From Lepidodermella squamata (taxonomy: Eukaryota > Gastrotricha): a stretch of DNA of 64,000 nucleotides. A program made the position numbers and the translations under genes. The stretch spans positions 1,488,001-1,552,000 of the forward strand of contig JBLDXI010000017.1 of assembly GCA_047495785.1 (NCBI GenBank), in the 5' to 3' direction. The notes beneath the pieces were generated by a model. The model searched no databases, was not told the DNA's origin, and saw only the letters and a program-made list of their open reading frames with translations. Below, in pieces: positions 9,319 to 23,271 of this stretch (its first letter is position 1; each line of letters opens with the position of its first letter).

Positions 9319-12300
9319 TAACAACAGATCTAAGCGGCATTTGTCATTCACACTATTTCCGGATGTTCGTTACGCTCTGCATGCTCGGCTCACCTTCGGC
9401 CCGCCGGGCATGCGGGTAACACCCAGACGCGTCGTAAAATTAGAACTGAGCTAGGCCGCGGATAATCTTTCGCGTGTGTCGGCCGCGCCTTTGAAAGTGC
9501 GGTATGAAAACGGATTATCGCATTTTTGCGAAACGCACCGCGTCGTAAAATTTTCAAGCGCGCGGCTCTCAAGCCATAAAACGCAAACCCATTTAACTAC
9601 ACACTCATCACGCGCGTTGAGTGGCAAAATTCCGCGGAGATTGACGTTAGAAACTCGACATTTTTGACACTCACACCAACAACGGCGAATTGCTAAACTG
9701 AGCCGATTAGCCAACGATGAGTCCTATCAATTGCTACATCGCCCAGCCTTTGTTCTCGCAGCGCCCGGGTTCGAGTGGGAACTACTGCGCTAGACGATTC
9801 TAATCCAGTGAGTCGTTGCGGGAGGCACGGCGACAATGAGGGTGGGGTATTGAGATTTTATTTTCCTTTTCTTTCTTTGAAATTTACTTGAGATCGATGA
9901 GGTAATGATGATGATGAAAAAATTGATAAACGTGTTTCACAGCGTGAGGTGGCTGTTTACGCTCCAGCTTAAAACTTGTCGCGACGACACACGCAGCCAC
10001 TTGAAATCAACTTGTTTATTTTTCGAGATAACACAAACATCGACAGATTTGCAGCACCGATAGTGACCCGGACATGTTTGCGCCCCAGATTATTTTTTGC
10101 TGAAAGTGAAATGATTTGTTATGACGCAGCTCAGTGTCAGATAAACACCATAATCCGGACGCTAATTTGATAGCAAAACTTTGACCCGAATTTTGAGTGA
10201 CCTACTTAACGGTTGGGCGCCGCAATAAAATCGAACACGATTGATGGCTGTGGCTGGTTGCTGTCAGGGGCCGGCCTTCCGAAACAGCGAAACATAAAAC
10301 GGGTTTAATTACCCCTTGACCACCACGGTTTGGCGGGAGTAGCCGGGGCCGGAAGACGGCGACAAGCCTGGCTAATTACGGCGGGGTTTGATAACCAGCC
10401 AAAAAGGCGTGCGTTGTTTACGATTGCAATTAGTAGCAGTTAAGGAGGCTGCTGCTGCCGCTGATACCTACCTCGTGGGCGGGTTTGTTTTGACACAAGA
10501 TAACACAGCCGTCGTCTGAACTTTTACCGCCAACACTACCACGCGCGGCCCATGAGAACGCGAACAAATGTCAAAGGACCACTACCTGTGAACTCAATTA
10601 AGGTGGCTTGGCAACAACAACAACAAATAATTACTGCTTCTGACTGCGGAAAAAAAACACCTGAATTGATGCACAACAATTTTTTATTACTGTAATATTG
10701 ATGTAAATGTTCACATAATAATATTATGATTTTTGTTGACATACTGAAGCTCAGCAGATTCTTGCCGCCTTATACACAAAAACAAGAACTTCAGCACACA
10801 TAATTTTTCATTGTGAGGACCCGCGCTCAGAATAATGTTAGGTATTGCTTTTCGCGAATATAGACATGTATTTGCGATAATAATATCATATTACTAGTAA
10901 TTATGGAAACAGAAAAAATGAAATGAAACAATTCATTCCTTCAATCAGCAGTTATTCCACTCCAATATAGGGTATACACAGATTTGAGCTGAATAGATTA
11001 AGGCGGTTATAACTAGACTACAGAAGACATCAGACCGGATTTATGAGTTTGCAAAATTATGAACACCCTATCATCACTTATTTCCCCGATTTTTAAATAA
11101 GAGAGACAGATAGAGAGACAGTCAGCCAAAACAAAAAAACACAGTGAGCGAACAAAAACGACGACCTTAAATTACACGCAGTGATGAGAGACAAAAGCAG
11201 ACAACAATTTGTTCTTCGATCCTACTACACTGTTAAATTAACGAACGCGAATAATTTAATCGTGAGACGGAATTTCAGTTTTTCATCATATCGACTTGAA
11301 AATTGATACCATAATTGAAAATACAGGTGAATTCGTTGCGAAGTTATTTTTCATGCGAAGAAATCATCGAATGGGAACATGGAACTAATAAGGCGGATGG
11401 AATGGACATTATAGTTTATCAGAAGAATATAGATTTCTTTTTTTTGCAGCAGCAGATGGGGTCGATTAATAACGTTAGAATAAATTTTCAGGAAGAAGCG
11501 CGAAACTGGTGATGATTGTTAAGTAGTAGATTTTGTTTTTCTTGTTTAGAAGATTCGATTCCAACACATTTCAAGTAAATGCACAGAGCGTAAAATAAAA
11601 ATCACACAAGTTAGTTTTATATTAGACGCGTTATGTAGCAGAATATTATGGATTTTTTTACACACACTTTACGCAATAATATTAGATTCATGAATATATA
11701 TTTTGAATATATTTATATATAATATTTTTCAGTAATGGTACGAATAATAACAGTAATTTTTGTTAATGTGCGATTATTATATTATTATATTATACAAGAC
11801 AGGTGAAATGTTCGTAACGTATCGAATGTAGAAGTAAAAAGCGTTGCCGCCTTAAAATTTCACGGAAACTTCAAAGCTTCAACGTTTAAAAACCAGAATA
11901 TTTCGCCTTTTGTTTTACGGTGCCGTGTGGTGGCGGTGCAAAAGACAAAATTAACAACTCAACAAGAATAATGGTACACGAAGAATATATAGATTTCACA
12001 TCTTTTTGAAATTTGAAATATATCGGAATTAAATTTATCTGGAAAAACTCCGACGATACAAATTTTCGAACCCCTTCAACGCATATTTACACGAAAAAAC
12101 GACGACCCGTTTTATTACGAAGGGGTCAAAAAGAGCAGCTAACAATATAATATTTAGATTTATGTATCAATATATATCTCTATTGAATAATTTTCCATTA
12201 TATACACGTATAACACCGCCGTAAACGCCGCAAAAATTTAAGAAATGAGGAAGAAGACGGAGAAAAATATCATAATCAGATTGTGCGATTCTCATCAGAT

Positions 12301-13039
12301 TGGGACAAGTTGATTTTTCATATATTTTTCATGTTTATCATGGATGGTAATAAGTACAAAACAAAAATTCAACACGCCCAATCTCAAAAAGGAGGAACAA
12401 AAGCTATGTGATAGTAATATTATGCTTTTAAGGTGGACAATCTAATATCGGCGTGATTTTGCTCTCCATATATTTATACAAAAACAAATCAAACAAACAA
12501 AAACCAACAACACCAATGTTTTACGCACAACGATTATAACACGATAATATACTCGGAATTCGATTTTAATATTTTCAATTTTAATTAGTTACAATTGGAA
12601 GAATATAGATAAGAATAATTTCACTTCGAATGATAGATAGTTAAACAAAAAAACGAGGACAAAAATTGCAAAGCAGATCGTCGACCGGTGGCGGTTGAAA
12701 ATTGCGTTTGACACTCACACATTGCAGCATTGAAAAATTGAGCCGAGTTGGAGCAGACTGAAAAAGCAGCAGAAACTTTGTGCGTTGGAAGTCATGATGA
12801 TGATGTCATTCACAATTTCAAGTTTTTGTTTAAATAAAAAGAGGACGATACACACTCGCGCGATCAGATCAGATCAACCCTCATCAAGAAAAAAATTGTT
12901 GCGTAATTTTTTTTGCACACGCACTCGTAATCAACAATTTGAATTTTTCGAAAATTAATTATTAAGGCGGAGGATTACGTTAATATTATAGTTCTGCGCA
13001 TTGGCGCAATTACTGAAGAATAATTTTGATTTTATCATC
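9319..13039. other. long non-coding interval downstream of TIS11
   Basis: No coding sequence is supported here. The right part, AT-rich and adjacent to the TIS11 stop at 13040, probably contains the TIS11 3' UTR on the minus strand, with many TATATTTATA-like and ATTTA/TAAAT strings. Such messages usually carry AU-rich elements, but I cannot place the poly(A) site. The interval also holds five exact copies of a TTAAGG(T/C)GG motif (10598, 10998, 11847, 12428, 12962), described under findings. A GAT/ATG trinucleotide run occurs near 9906. Confidence 0.5.
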
Positions 13040-14559
13040 TCAGTTCGCCATTGACGAGAAGATGGGCAGGCGTCGGCCGTTGAGGAAGCGGCTGCTGACG
13101 TTGTTCGACACTGCCGTTTGGACTAGCGAAGCGGCATTGCGAGGACCCGAGTTTTGACGACGCAGCGCTGCGAGGTTTTGCGAGAGAGCGAGGCGTTCAC
13201 TCAACGCGGCTTGGATTCGCTTCTGCTGCTGCAGCTGCGCGAAGTTCAGCGGCATCTCGTCGGTCGAAATTGTGAGCAAGTGAAGGCGGTCGACAGGCGG
13301 CATCGAGTCCGACATCGAGGTCTGGCGGAGCGGTGGGAACTCGGCGTCGTTGATGACTACCAGCGGTTCCAACTCACCCGCAATCGTGCGCGCTGAAGGC
13401 GAGGTCGAAGAAACACTGGCGTTCGGCGAGCTCAGACCGATACCTGACGATTGAGCCGCGTCGGAACAGGCCGATGAAAGTGACGAGACGGGCGAGACGG
13501 CAGCGGGGCTCGGGCTGAGGAACACAGACTCGGCTGGTTCATCGATGGTGGTCGGCGAAATCGACTCGCCGCGGCCGCTGCTCTCGAGGGTGATCGCCAA
13601 CTGCGTCGGAGGTTTCATCATCTCATCGCCAGAGGTCGACTGCGGGCTCGAGTTCGAGTCATCTTGAGCAGGGTTGTCCAGGTCGAGCAGATGAAGAAAG
13701 TGGCAACGCGGTCCGTACGGGCAGAAGCCGACGGTGTGGAAGGTGCGGCAGTATTCGGTCTTGTACTTCGGATGGCGCGACATTTGCTTTAATTCGTGAC
13801 GGCCGTGGGCGAACTGGCACTTGTCGCCGTACTTGCACTCGCCATTTTCCATGAACGGACGGCACAGCTCAGTCTTGTAGCGGCCGACGAAATCAGCGTT
13901 GTTTTGACCGTTCGCCGCGTCGTTGTTGATCGCCTGCTGCTGTTGCAGCGTCAACGAACCGAAATTTCCCTCATTCGATGAATACGAATCGTGGCGGACC
14001 TTCGAACTGCGCGAGTGGTGTTGAGCCGAATCGCGACCGCTGGTTTCATTGCGACTGCGAAAATTCTGCCCGCGCCTATAAAAAAAATCCACCTTAAAAA
14101 TTCGCCGCAATAAAAAATAACGCGTTTTTTTACCTGAAACGGTTCGAGCGCGGCGGTTGTTGGAAGGAGCTGCCGTTTTTGCGGGGCGATGGCGAAGCGA
14201 CATGAAAGGTGGAAATCGGCGGAAAATCGTCACCGGTGTTGTTGCTGTTCGTGTTCGTATCCATGACGTACTCGTCCTTGAAAAACGAACCGCCCGAACC
14301 CGATCGCGGCCGACCGCAATCATCGGCAAACATATCGACATGGTGATTGTGATGATGATTGCTGTGGTGCTGGTATTGATGAAAGTTCGGGCCGGAGAAC
14401 GAAGAGCTAACAGGCCGCATTTGAAAGTTTTGCTGTAACAAATCATAAAAAAAGTTATTCATCGTTTTCGCATCACATGAACAAAAAACGTACCACAGAT
14501 TCGAAGAACTTCATATGGTTCTGCTGCATATCTTGACGGTAATCGGCTAGCGAAAGCAT
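13040..14559 (-). CDS. ZFP36 family (Tis11): TIS11/ZFP36 tandem CCCH zinc-finger mRNA-decay factor
   Basis: Three exons on the minus strand, 14559-14494, 14432-14134 and 14075-13040, encode 466 residues. The diagnostic tandem zinc finger begins [20 protein letters not shown], with CX8CX5CX3H spacing, the usual 18-residue linker, and a second finger [18 protein letters not shown]...CHFLH. These proteins bind UAUUUAU elements in mRNA and recruit deadenylases. The extreme C-terminus reads [11 protein letters not shown], which matches the conserved CNOT1-binding tail of ZFP36 proteins. So both the RNA-binding and CCR4-NOT-recruiting ends are present. Serine/proline-rich low-complexity sequence lies between. 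The first exon ([19 protein letters not shown]..) is a better start than the ATG at 14462, which falls inside the first intron; the splice TTACAG|CAAAAC keeps the frame. Confidence 0.95.
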
Positions 14560-17500
14560 AGTTACTGTTGTTTCGCGGTACAACGTATTGAAAGGCAAAC
14601 ACTTTTTTACGATATTATTAACGTAATTTATCTAATGAGAGAAAACAACAGGTTAGTAGGAGGTGACCTCGCCGTGAATGCCTTGATTTTAACGAACAAG
14701 AAAATTAGGCAGGCGGTGGAATAAATCTCAAGTGGTGGTGGTAAACGAGGCAAGAAATTAGTTGTTCTGGCAATAAAAACGACGACGTTGGCTCATTGCT
14801 GCTTTGCTACTTATTAGCGACCTGCCGCACCACGAGTAGAACGCACTTTGCGCGCCAACCGGGCGGCTGCCGGTGCGGTATATTGAGGCCGGCCTTTATT
14901 ACTAGCGAACGAACGGCACAAGGGTCATAAAATTTAACTGACGACGCGCTAATAACCACCATCGATAGATACATTCATTCGCTATTGAAGGAAGAGAGTC
15001 GCCTGGGCACGTGGCAGGCGCCCATTTTTTCAAGTCGCTATACCTAGTACTAGAAGAAGAAGAAAAGGTATTCTGAGAGTCAACGTACTAGGTAATAATA
15101 ATGAGAACTCGAAATAAGAATAGCGCAATCGTATCATCAGCTGTTGTGTGTACAAAATGATGCGCGTGATCGGGAGAAAAAAATCTGTGCCAAATAAACA
15201 CAGATGATCGATAAACAAATAGAAATCTGGTGGTTGCGAAAAATAAACTGGCAGGGACACCGTGTCGCAGCAGCACGTGTTCCCGGCAGCCACCGCCGCG
15301 CTCTGATTGGCTGCGTGGGTGGGGTTATTACCCGGGTTTGCGTCGACGAGATAAGCGAGCGATAGATATACACATAATGCGTAAAAGGGGGCGGAGCTTA
15401 TCGGAGCACTACAACTACTGCTATTTATTTTGCAATAATATATCAACACCGGATGGCGTACGGGCGAGCGCGGCCAAAATTTCACACGCTGCGAGAACAA
15501 AGCGGGTGCGCGCAACGGAGCGTAGATGGACGGGTTTTTCGATGGGGAGCGGCGTAACCTTGCAAAACCGGAAGAGCGACGGGATTTAGTGGTGATATTA
15601 GCGAGAAGTACGCAATTTTCAAAACGTTACAAGCGCGAGAAAAATTAAGCTGAAAATCAGCGTATTATTATTTTTCAAAAAGGCATATGCCGTCAGTGCG
15701 GAATGGTGGCAGTCGGTGGAAGGTTTTTAAAGGCGACGGACGCCGTTTGCTAAGTCCGCAAAGTAATAATAACCATAAAATGGCGCGTAGGTTTTCCCGA
15801 GCAAGAAAGGCCGTCATCATCGCTTCATAATAATCGCAGGTAATAATAATGTTGTTCATCGCCTTGCGAAGACGCCGCGAAAAAAGACATAAAATATATC
15901 CCTGCAGATGCCGAGGTGGGGTACTAAAAACTGTGCGCATTTACGGCGGCACAGGCGACGGTTATAAGAGCTAGTTGCACGAAATTCTTTTACATCATCA
16001 GCTAAGCCACCACAGCAAAAAAGATGGAAACCTAAACTAGCATAAAGTTTACCTGGATGCGTTTTTCCCACCGCCAATCTGGGAGCCAGAATAACTATTT
16101 ATACCGAAGATGACGACACACCTACAGCTGCGACCAGCGTAGGTGGTTTTAAGGCCTTGGAATTGGGAGAAACCACACCAACCTGTGGCATCATTAGTAA
16201 AACACCCACGCTCTTGCAAATTACGGAAAAGCCGCAAGGCTTATTCATCTTTTTACGCTGCTCTTTTTTTACAGCTAAGCAATAAAGATCGGCAACAGCT
16301 GCTGGCTAAAAAATCGCAGCAGAATCCTCAACCATTGCGTATACACATGACCTCCCTAAATGGGTACAAAACGGGCGGATGTCAGGTTGCGCGCAATTTT
16401 CCGCTAGTTTGCCAAAAAGCATGAAGGCAGTAGGGTACCTCGAGCGCGCGCAGCCCATAAATGTAAGCATTTGGCGCACGGCCGGCGATTAGCCTGCACG
16501 TGTTGCGCACCCGGCCCGTGGTCATAAAAAACGAGAGGCGAGTGTCCTTCGCGCAAAAAACTAGCGCGGCACACGACCTGCAAGGTACCACTTACCGCGC
16601 GCACAAAAAATCCAAATGAAAACATGTTGTTATTTTTCGGGAATTTTCGACTGGAAAATTGTTCAATAAGAACGAAGCAAGAAATGAGAATCAAACAATC
16701 GAGAAAAAAATTATATCGTGACTTCTCTTTCGTGGACTTCAGTCATGAAGATGAAGAAAAAAATGCTGATCAAAGTGCCGCCTTAATCGCGATTTTTTGC
16801 TTGCCAGCTACCCCGTGCAGCGCAATCTAGGCTACGAAGATAGCTCAACCGACGACGAGAAGCACAAGCCTGGTCGTTTTAACACGAACACGCGTCTTCG
16901 ATCATCGTCTGGTGATTGCGTAATTCGTTTCGCAAAAAAATGCACTACAAAAGGTTACGACCGATCGAAGATCTAAATGGCACTTATCTAACTTGCTGCA
17001 TAGTGCGGGACTAAAATTTGTTCTATTTTTATTATGGCAACCGGACTAAAGACGTACGTCCGTCTAGGTCATATAATTATCGACCATAAAAAGACAACAA
17101 ATTGTTTCAACTAGGTCAAATGAAGAGAAGCCTGAGTAACCCGATTTCGGATGAAATTATGCCTTAAAACACATGCTTAAGCCCTAAAAATACTTTGAAG
17201 GTCAGGAAAATGAGTTCGACACGAAAGATGTTCGATGACTAGAAAGATGACTTTCCGGTATCTTATATACGGAAAAGTCGAACTATCGATCACATGGTTT
17301 GAAATTTCGAAGGCTCTAAAAATAGAACAATAATTGACCGTGGCATTGTTGCCGTGGACAAAGTGCCCAATTAAATATAGTGACTTACTCGGCCGTGTGC
17401 CGTGATGAGCGACAGACAGACAGGACTGAAAAAGCTGGGCGTGCCGACCGGGCCTCATTAGTGAGAAAAAAACTTCCTGGTGGCTAAAACTGGCTGTTAC

Positions 17501-19454
17501 CCCTCTATTTCAGTGCAAAGTAATAAATCGAAGTGTAAAAAAATCTGCCTAACTGGAAAAAATCTGAAGTTATGGAAAAAGAAAAAATGGAATGGAAATG
17601 GGAATAAAACGGCGTGCTTTTTCGATTGTGGTTTGCCACGGGTAACTTACAGTGTAATTTAGAGCATAAACACATTAAAAAATGTGTCACACCTTGCAGA
17701 GACAATTTTTTAATCGCAGCTGCGAACAATGGTTACATCACAACGACTGTGATTTATTTGTGTCCTCTTGCGTCATTCAGCATCATCTTGTGTCTTCATT
17801 TTTTAGTTAAAAAAAAACGCGAATTTTTTTTCAGGGGTTCGATTATTTTTATTACTGTACTGCACCAGGTCAAATTTTACAGCGAGTTGAAAAGTAGTAC
17901 GCAGGTAACAAACAAGCGAGGTATTTTCCAAAGCTTGATACGATGCAGCAAATGAGACAACAAAGCGGTTTTTAGGTCGGCCTTCTACGAAAAATTGACT
18001 AAAACGAGACAGACAGGTACAACTATTTTTTTGAAATGAAATTTTACACAAAGAGAAAGAAAAAAACAACGCAACAACCGAGGAAAGTTTCTTGCATGGC
18101 GATCATAATATAATATTTCAAGAGTAAGAAATGCAGCACAAAGCCAGGCGAAGATATAGACGGCAGAAATAAATAGAAAAATTAGTAATTAATATTCAAT
18201 CAAAGTTCGACTTTTTGACTATTAGGCAGACGACGAGCTACACAGTTTTGGTTATCAATTTTATGTAAATAAAAATTTAACAAAAGTTGACGGGCTATAA
18301 ATACGCAATCGATGGACATCATGCAAAAAGCACACACGCGAACACACGTACACATTTCAAGGTGGATTTTTTTTCGTATTGCGCAACATTTATTAGTGAA
18401 CAAAACGCACCGATACAATCAGAGGGAGAGAAAAGCTTCAAAAGATATAAACTACAAATTAAGAAGAATATAAATGCAGAAGGCTGGATCCGCGCTTTTC
18501 AAACACGAGACGGCGACTGGTGCACCGATGGATGAACAACCCTGAAAATAAAAACAATTTTAAAAATATATTTCAGCTTTTGGGATTTATCGAGTAGTTA
18601 TTGATTTTAAAAGGTTCCACTAAAAATTCTTCGAATTACAAATTGCCGTGCTCGCGGAAAAATGTCCACAAACGAAAAATCATTAAAACGTTGAGAATCT
18701 TGCAACATCGAAATTACCTGTGAAAAATGTCACTCATGCTTCAGGAGCGGTAATCGACCCCGCTCTTTCGAACGGCGGAATGTTTTCTACTTTTTACTTT
18801 TTGCGCTACAGGTAAAAATGGACATATCTTTTGTTTTTTTTCACGTGAAAATATAGTTTGCGGGCGCCTCGGGTTCGATTCTTTACGACTCCTACATTTT
18901 TAATGCTCGGATTTTCAATTTTTATTTTTTATTTTATCATTTGGGAGCTTGATGAACCTATTTGCAAATGTTTAGCTTATTTGTGAAGTGCCAAGGCCGT
19001 TTACTAATGAGGCGAATTCGTGCCTATCGGCGTGTATAGCACAAAATGGCAGCCAATAATTTTTACGATGCGCTATTTTTTGTGTGTTAGCATTCATTTA
19101 TTGTGTGGACATAGCTCTATGCTGTGGACTTCGCCCGTCGAAAAAGTGACCCCGAGTAAAACGACGACTCCAGTGGACATCGCTCTTTTGATCTCTGAGG
19201 AATTTTCAAATAATTGTAAAGCGCGAAGAGTAGATAATGAATCCGCATTTTCGGCCGGGCATGGACATAGCACTTTTTTCCGCGCGCACGACGAAATGAA
19301 CTCAAAAGTGTTCTTTCGATTTTTTTGTCGGTTTTCAAAAATTGCGAAACAGAATTTTCGCAATTCAGAAATTTGTACAACGCTTTTACACCTCAATAGA
19401 AAACCTTATGCCAAGTTTAGATGTAATTTTTTTAATATAAATTCAAGGTAAAAC
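14560..19454. other. long non-coding interval, TIS11 promoter side to KIF23 3' end
   Basis: No gene is supported. Frames such as 15030-15515 (-) and 16143-16424 (+) have no recognisable domain and biased composition. The left part should hold the TIS11 promoter and distal control regions. Exact TTAAGG(T/C)GG-type motifs lie at 14089 (in the TIS11 intron) and 16778. The right end could include the KIF23 3' UTR. I see no tRNA, rRNA or convincing transposon. Confidence 0.4.
15303..15322 (-). promoter_or_regulatory. CCAAT box and GC-rich EGR-like element upstream of TIS11
   Basis: On the minus strand this reads CAGCCAATCAG, a consensus CCAAT box. The plus strand next to it reads GCGTGGGTGGGG, close to the EGR/WT1 consensus GCGTGGGCG. 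It is about 750 bp upstream of the TIS11 ATG. Use as a TIS11 promoter element is inference; no TATA box is obvious at the expected distance. Confidence 0.3.
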
Positions 19455-22400
19455 TCACTTTTTGAAGCCATCACGACCGGCGATACCAGTAGCACACCGC
19501 TCCTCTACTCGGGCTGGCGATAGCAATTGATGCTGTGAGGACAACCGCCCGGCTGGAACCGGCGTCGATGACATGGTCGTCGCCATATCGGAATTTTTGA
19601 CCTGCGGGCTCGTGATATGCAGCTCCTCAACCTCCGTGTAAATCACCGCTGCACCTCCACCAGCAGTCGGTACCACATCGCCCTTGTACAGCGTCTCCTT
19701 CAAATCGCCAGTACTCGTATCTCGAACCTGGGTCCGCAGCAAGTACTTATCAGCCGATTTAGTATCAGCCAGAGTCAATTCCGTGACGGACTTCCGCTTT
19801 TTCCCGGACAAATTCGGCTGCATGACGGTGTCGAGTTTCATCACGCCATTCGCATCGTGCTCCAGCCACCTTTCTGCAGACTGAGACCTCCTGTGACGCA
19901 GATGAGCGACGACCGGAGCGTTATTCGCCGGCGTTCTCACCGCAATTTCGGGTTTAGCGACAACAACCGGGCGTTTTTGAGCGGTTCTCGGAGCTTGGCC
20001 TACCCGGGTCCGATCAGCTGGGTTGTTGATTGAAACGTCCGGGTTTGAAGTCGTGCGAGCAAACGTGCCGGGTGACATGGTGGCCTGATGCGAGGCAGGG
20101 GCTGGCTGAACCGGCTTTTTCGCTGAATTCAGGCCCGGATTCTGATGAACCTGGGCATATACTGGTCGAGCGGGTTTGACAGCTGTTTTCGGGGCGGCGA
20201 CGCCTGTCCGGAACGGGGGCAGAGCCGGGGAGGACGACCCGGTCGACGAACTGGTAATCGAAGACGTTTCAACATGACGGAAATTGCGCTCCTGATGGGT
20301 CGAATGTTCGGTTTTAAGGCGGCGCAAGTCTCGATTTAGCTGAGATAATTGAGCTTGGAGTGACTTGACGGTTTCTCGCGCCGCTTTAGCCTCAGCATCG
20401 CGCTGGTCGATAGCCGAGCGTAAATCGCTGCATTCCCGCGAAAATTCGTAGTAACGCTGGTACGTGGCCTCCGTCGAGCCGCGGCACGATTCAAAATGCG
20501 AGTTCGTTTCAGCCCTCAATTCCTCAATTTTAGTTTTCCTGTTCAAAATCGACTCGCGGATCAGTTGGATTGTCATTAGATCGGGCTCATTTGCATCGTC
20601 CGGTGGTGGGATGTCCATTGACAGCGGGAACGGAACGATAGGATATTGGTGGCTCGGCAGCTCTCGAACAGCCGGTGAACGACTCCTTGATCGCTTTTTG
20701 TTCTTGGAGGGCCGGCGGTTATCTTTATTCTCATCGTTGACAACCCCCACGTCACCCCTTCCGTCCTTACTACGAGGCAACGGGGGCGGGATATGGACAA
20801 CAGGTGGCGGAGGGGGTGGTGGGATGTACTGGGCGGCAACTTTTGCAGTGATATCCGTATGAAAAACTTGAACCTCTTGCGAGAGCTCGGCAAATTTCAA
20901 CACCTGCAAATTTTCGCGGAATTCACTGCCACTCGGATTCACGCAAATGACCATCCGAACCGAACCAATGCCCTCGAAAAAATTCTTGAACATTGTCGTC
21001 AGTTTTGACTGGTTGTACGGCACCATTTCAGACTGGTTATTCGCTTGGTTCGTCCGCAGTTTTTCCATACACATGCGTAACGTCATCAGCGATTGGTTGA
21101 TGCCGCAACCCTCTCGAAGACGATCTCCCTTATTCTGGGTGCGATGGCTACGTTCCGACCCGGCTAGATCGACAATTGATAACTGGCTGATCCACAAAGA
21201 GTGTTTCGTGAAAGTTGGGCATGTGTTAGCGTCGCTTGACCGGCGTTCGGCAATCGCACCTTCAACAGCGTAACGAGGCGCTTGAACGACACGAAAATTA
21301 AAAACTGAATGACTACGGCTACTGCTGTCATTCAGCGAAGTGTGAGCTGATCGACGCCTCTGTTGGCCTTTCCACAGCAGTTCAAATGCCTCTGCAGCCG
21401 ATTTTATTTCGACTTCCTCCAGGCCGGAAACGAAATGCGAGCCGTCAAAGCTGCGTTTCAGCTGTTTTGTCAACGGACCACGGCCGTAATTAGCGTTGTC
21501 GAATGATTGATCGTCCAATAGGTCGAAAATGAAGTCGTTATAAACTTCGATGTAAGAGACAAAGACGGCGTACAGGTTATCTTCTACTGGTGGAACCGAG
21601 GCAGTTTCACGAACACGATTATTCGACATCCACTCGTTACGATCCCTAATAATGACACGGCCGATGAAAAAATGATTGCGAAAAATGCACACAAACCTTT
21701 TTAGAGTGCGATGCGTCGATGCAGCATCCTTGGCACGAGCCTCTTCAGCTGCTGCAGCCTCGGACTGAATGTCGAAGTTGTTAACATGATCCGGTTTAAA
21801 AATCTGCAGAAACATTTATTCAGGGGCTAAAATTGTTATAGGATAGCTTACATATTTTGGCGTTTGATATTCGGAGATTGAATTGAAAATAGCATCGATG
21901 CTTCGCGGTAATATGCCAGGCTGTTCAGGAGTGCCCGTAACGGTATGAGTTTTGCCACTGGATGTAACACCATAAGCAAATAGGAGCCCATTTTTGCCTT
22001 GAATAAGATCGTCAACGAGCCGTAAAGCGGTGTTGTTGAAAACATCTTGCTGGGAGGTCGGCTGATCGAAAACTTTGGTGAATGTGAAATGAACCTCTTT
22101 GGCAGCAGGCTTGTTTAATTCCTAGAGAGACAAAAGGGGAAACAAGTCATAATAAAACCTATCAGGATTAGCGTCTTACATCTGGATTGTAGATACGAAC
22201 AGTTGATTCGTTCCCAGGAACACAGCATAACTCTGACGGTTCTTTGCCTGGAACAGGTTTGATGCGGCAGAAAACCTAAGCAAAAGATGAAAATCTTGGC
22301 CTTAAGCATACATTTTTTCAAGAAATAATGTACCTCCACAGGTTCTGCATGAACCTGAGCTTTCCTCTTTCGATTGCGATTCCCATTCGCGGGTACACTA

Positions 22401-22472
22401 CAAAACAAGAGTTTTTGGAATGCATCGCAAATAAAAATGTATAACTCACTCAGGAACCCGAAAATCCGCCAT
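19455..22472 (-). CDS. KIF23: kinesin-6 KIF23/MKLP1 (Pavarotti/ZEN-4), centralspindlin motor
   Basis: Six exons on the minus strand: 22472-22450, 22397-22334, 22275-22180, 22121-21852, 21803-21697 and 21645-19455, totalling 916 residues. The motor domain has VFCRIKP near the start, the P-loop GVTSSGKT (about 112-119), switch I NDSSSRSHS (about 295) and switch II DLAGSER (about 346). Kinesin-6 features are the insertion after YIEVYNDFIFDLL and the match VEIKSAAEAFELLWKGQQRR to KIF23. A proline-rich neck, a coiled coil and a C-terminal tail (LYKGDVVPTAGGG..) follow. KIF23 with RACGAP1 forms centralspindlin for cytokinesis. The 51-nt intron at 21696-21646 is in frame, so retention would add 17 residues. 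The stop falls at AAAAA|GTGAGT, a possible donor, so a small additional 3' exon cannot be excluded. Confidence 0.92.
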
Positions 22473-23271
22473 TCAATAAGAAGGGTAAACGACTAAGGCA
22501 GAATTTCAGTATCAAGTTGAAATACCCTGAAGTTTAGAATAACATTAACCATCGAAATCTTTCATGCAACAACTGAGAACAAGTAAATAGTTGTAGTAAC
22601 AAGAGACATCACAAACCACACTTCGAACTCGGGAGAAGCTAAGATAAGACTAGAATGGAACAGTATTTCGGCAAATACTGTTACAAGGTCCAAGCGCCTT
22701 CAATCCGACTAGAGAGAATGGGTAAATAGAGTTGTTGTGCAGGATAAGGATAAGTAAGAGATGGATAAAGATGTATCATGTACATGAATAATACAACTTT
22801 TTAAAACCACGAAAGATGCCATCTTCTGCTTAAAATTGAAAGCGATGGGAGAGCCTTAGAAAATACGCGTTTCGCTCGGGTACGTGTGCAGCACATCATT
22901 CCTGCACATCCATCATCATCATCAGGCATCCGCAACCCGCAACTTCGGCAGAGGGAGGAGACTGCTGAGACAACGAAACGCCAAAACTTTTGAAAAATGC
23001 GCCACCATAATCATAAATTATTTAATTTTTCGTTTTATTAATTTATTCAAGGTTTATATATAACATAATAACATGTGTCAAACTTTGAATTTCAAACGGC
23101 GCTCAAAAAAGATTTTCGAAACGTCGACTCTTTTCGAGAAGTTATTGGTAGGTGAGTAGGTGAGAGTAATGCTGAGTTGTGAGTGTGAAGTCAACACTGA
23201 TTCTTACGTTTCCCTGCTGAGTTGTTTGTGCCTGAAATATACTATTCTAATTCTCACTTTTTTAGTTAGGC
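22473..23271. promoter_or_regulatory. divergent KIF23/ASPP promoter region with an ASPP 5' UTR intron
   Basis: KIF23 and ASPP are transcribed away from each other from this 0.8-kb interval. A strong donor (GGTAG|GTGAGT, intron from 23152) and an acceptor (TTTTTTAG ending at 23265) define a likely 114-bp intron in the ASPP 5' UTR, six bases before the ATG. The same acceptor could instead serve trans-splicing. No clear TATA box was found for KIF23. Confidence 0.4.

Noticed and set aside
9760-9780. GGTTCGA, a tRNA B-box-like string
   Set aside because: No matching A box, no acceptor-stem pairing, and the T-stem does not close.
14130-14462. Start of TIS11 at the ATG at 14462
   Set aside because: That ATG lies inside a 61-nt GTACGT...TTACAG intron; the upstream exon at 14559 gives a continuous, family-like N-terminus.
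15030-15515. 161-codon minus-strand frame with hydrophobic end
   Set aside because: Composition is biased, overlaps a likely promoter with CCAAT and GC boxes, and matches no family.
18865-18890. GGGTTCGATTC, a tRNA B-box-like string
   Set aside because: T-stem arms do not pair and no D-arm or anticodon arm is found upstream.
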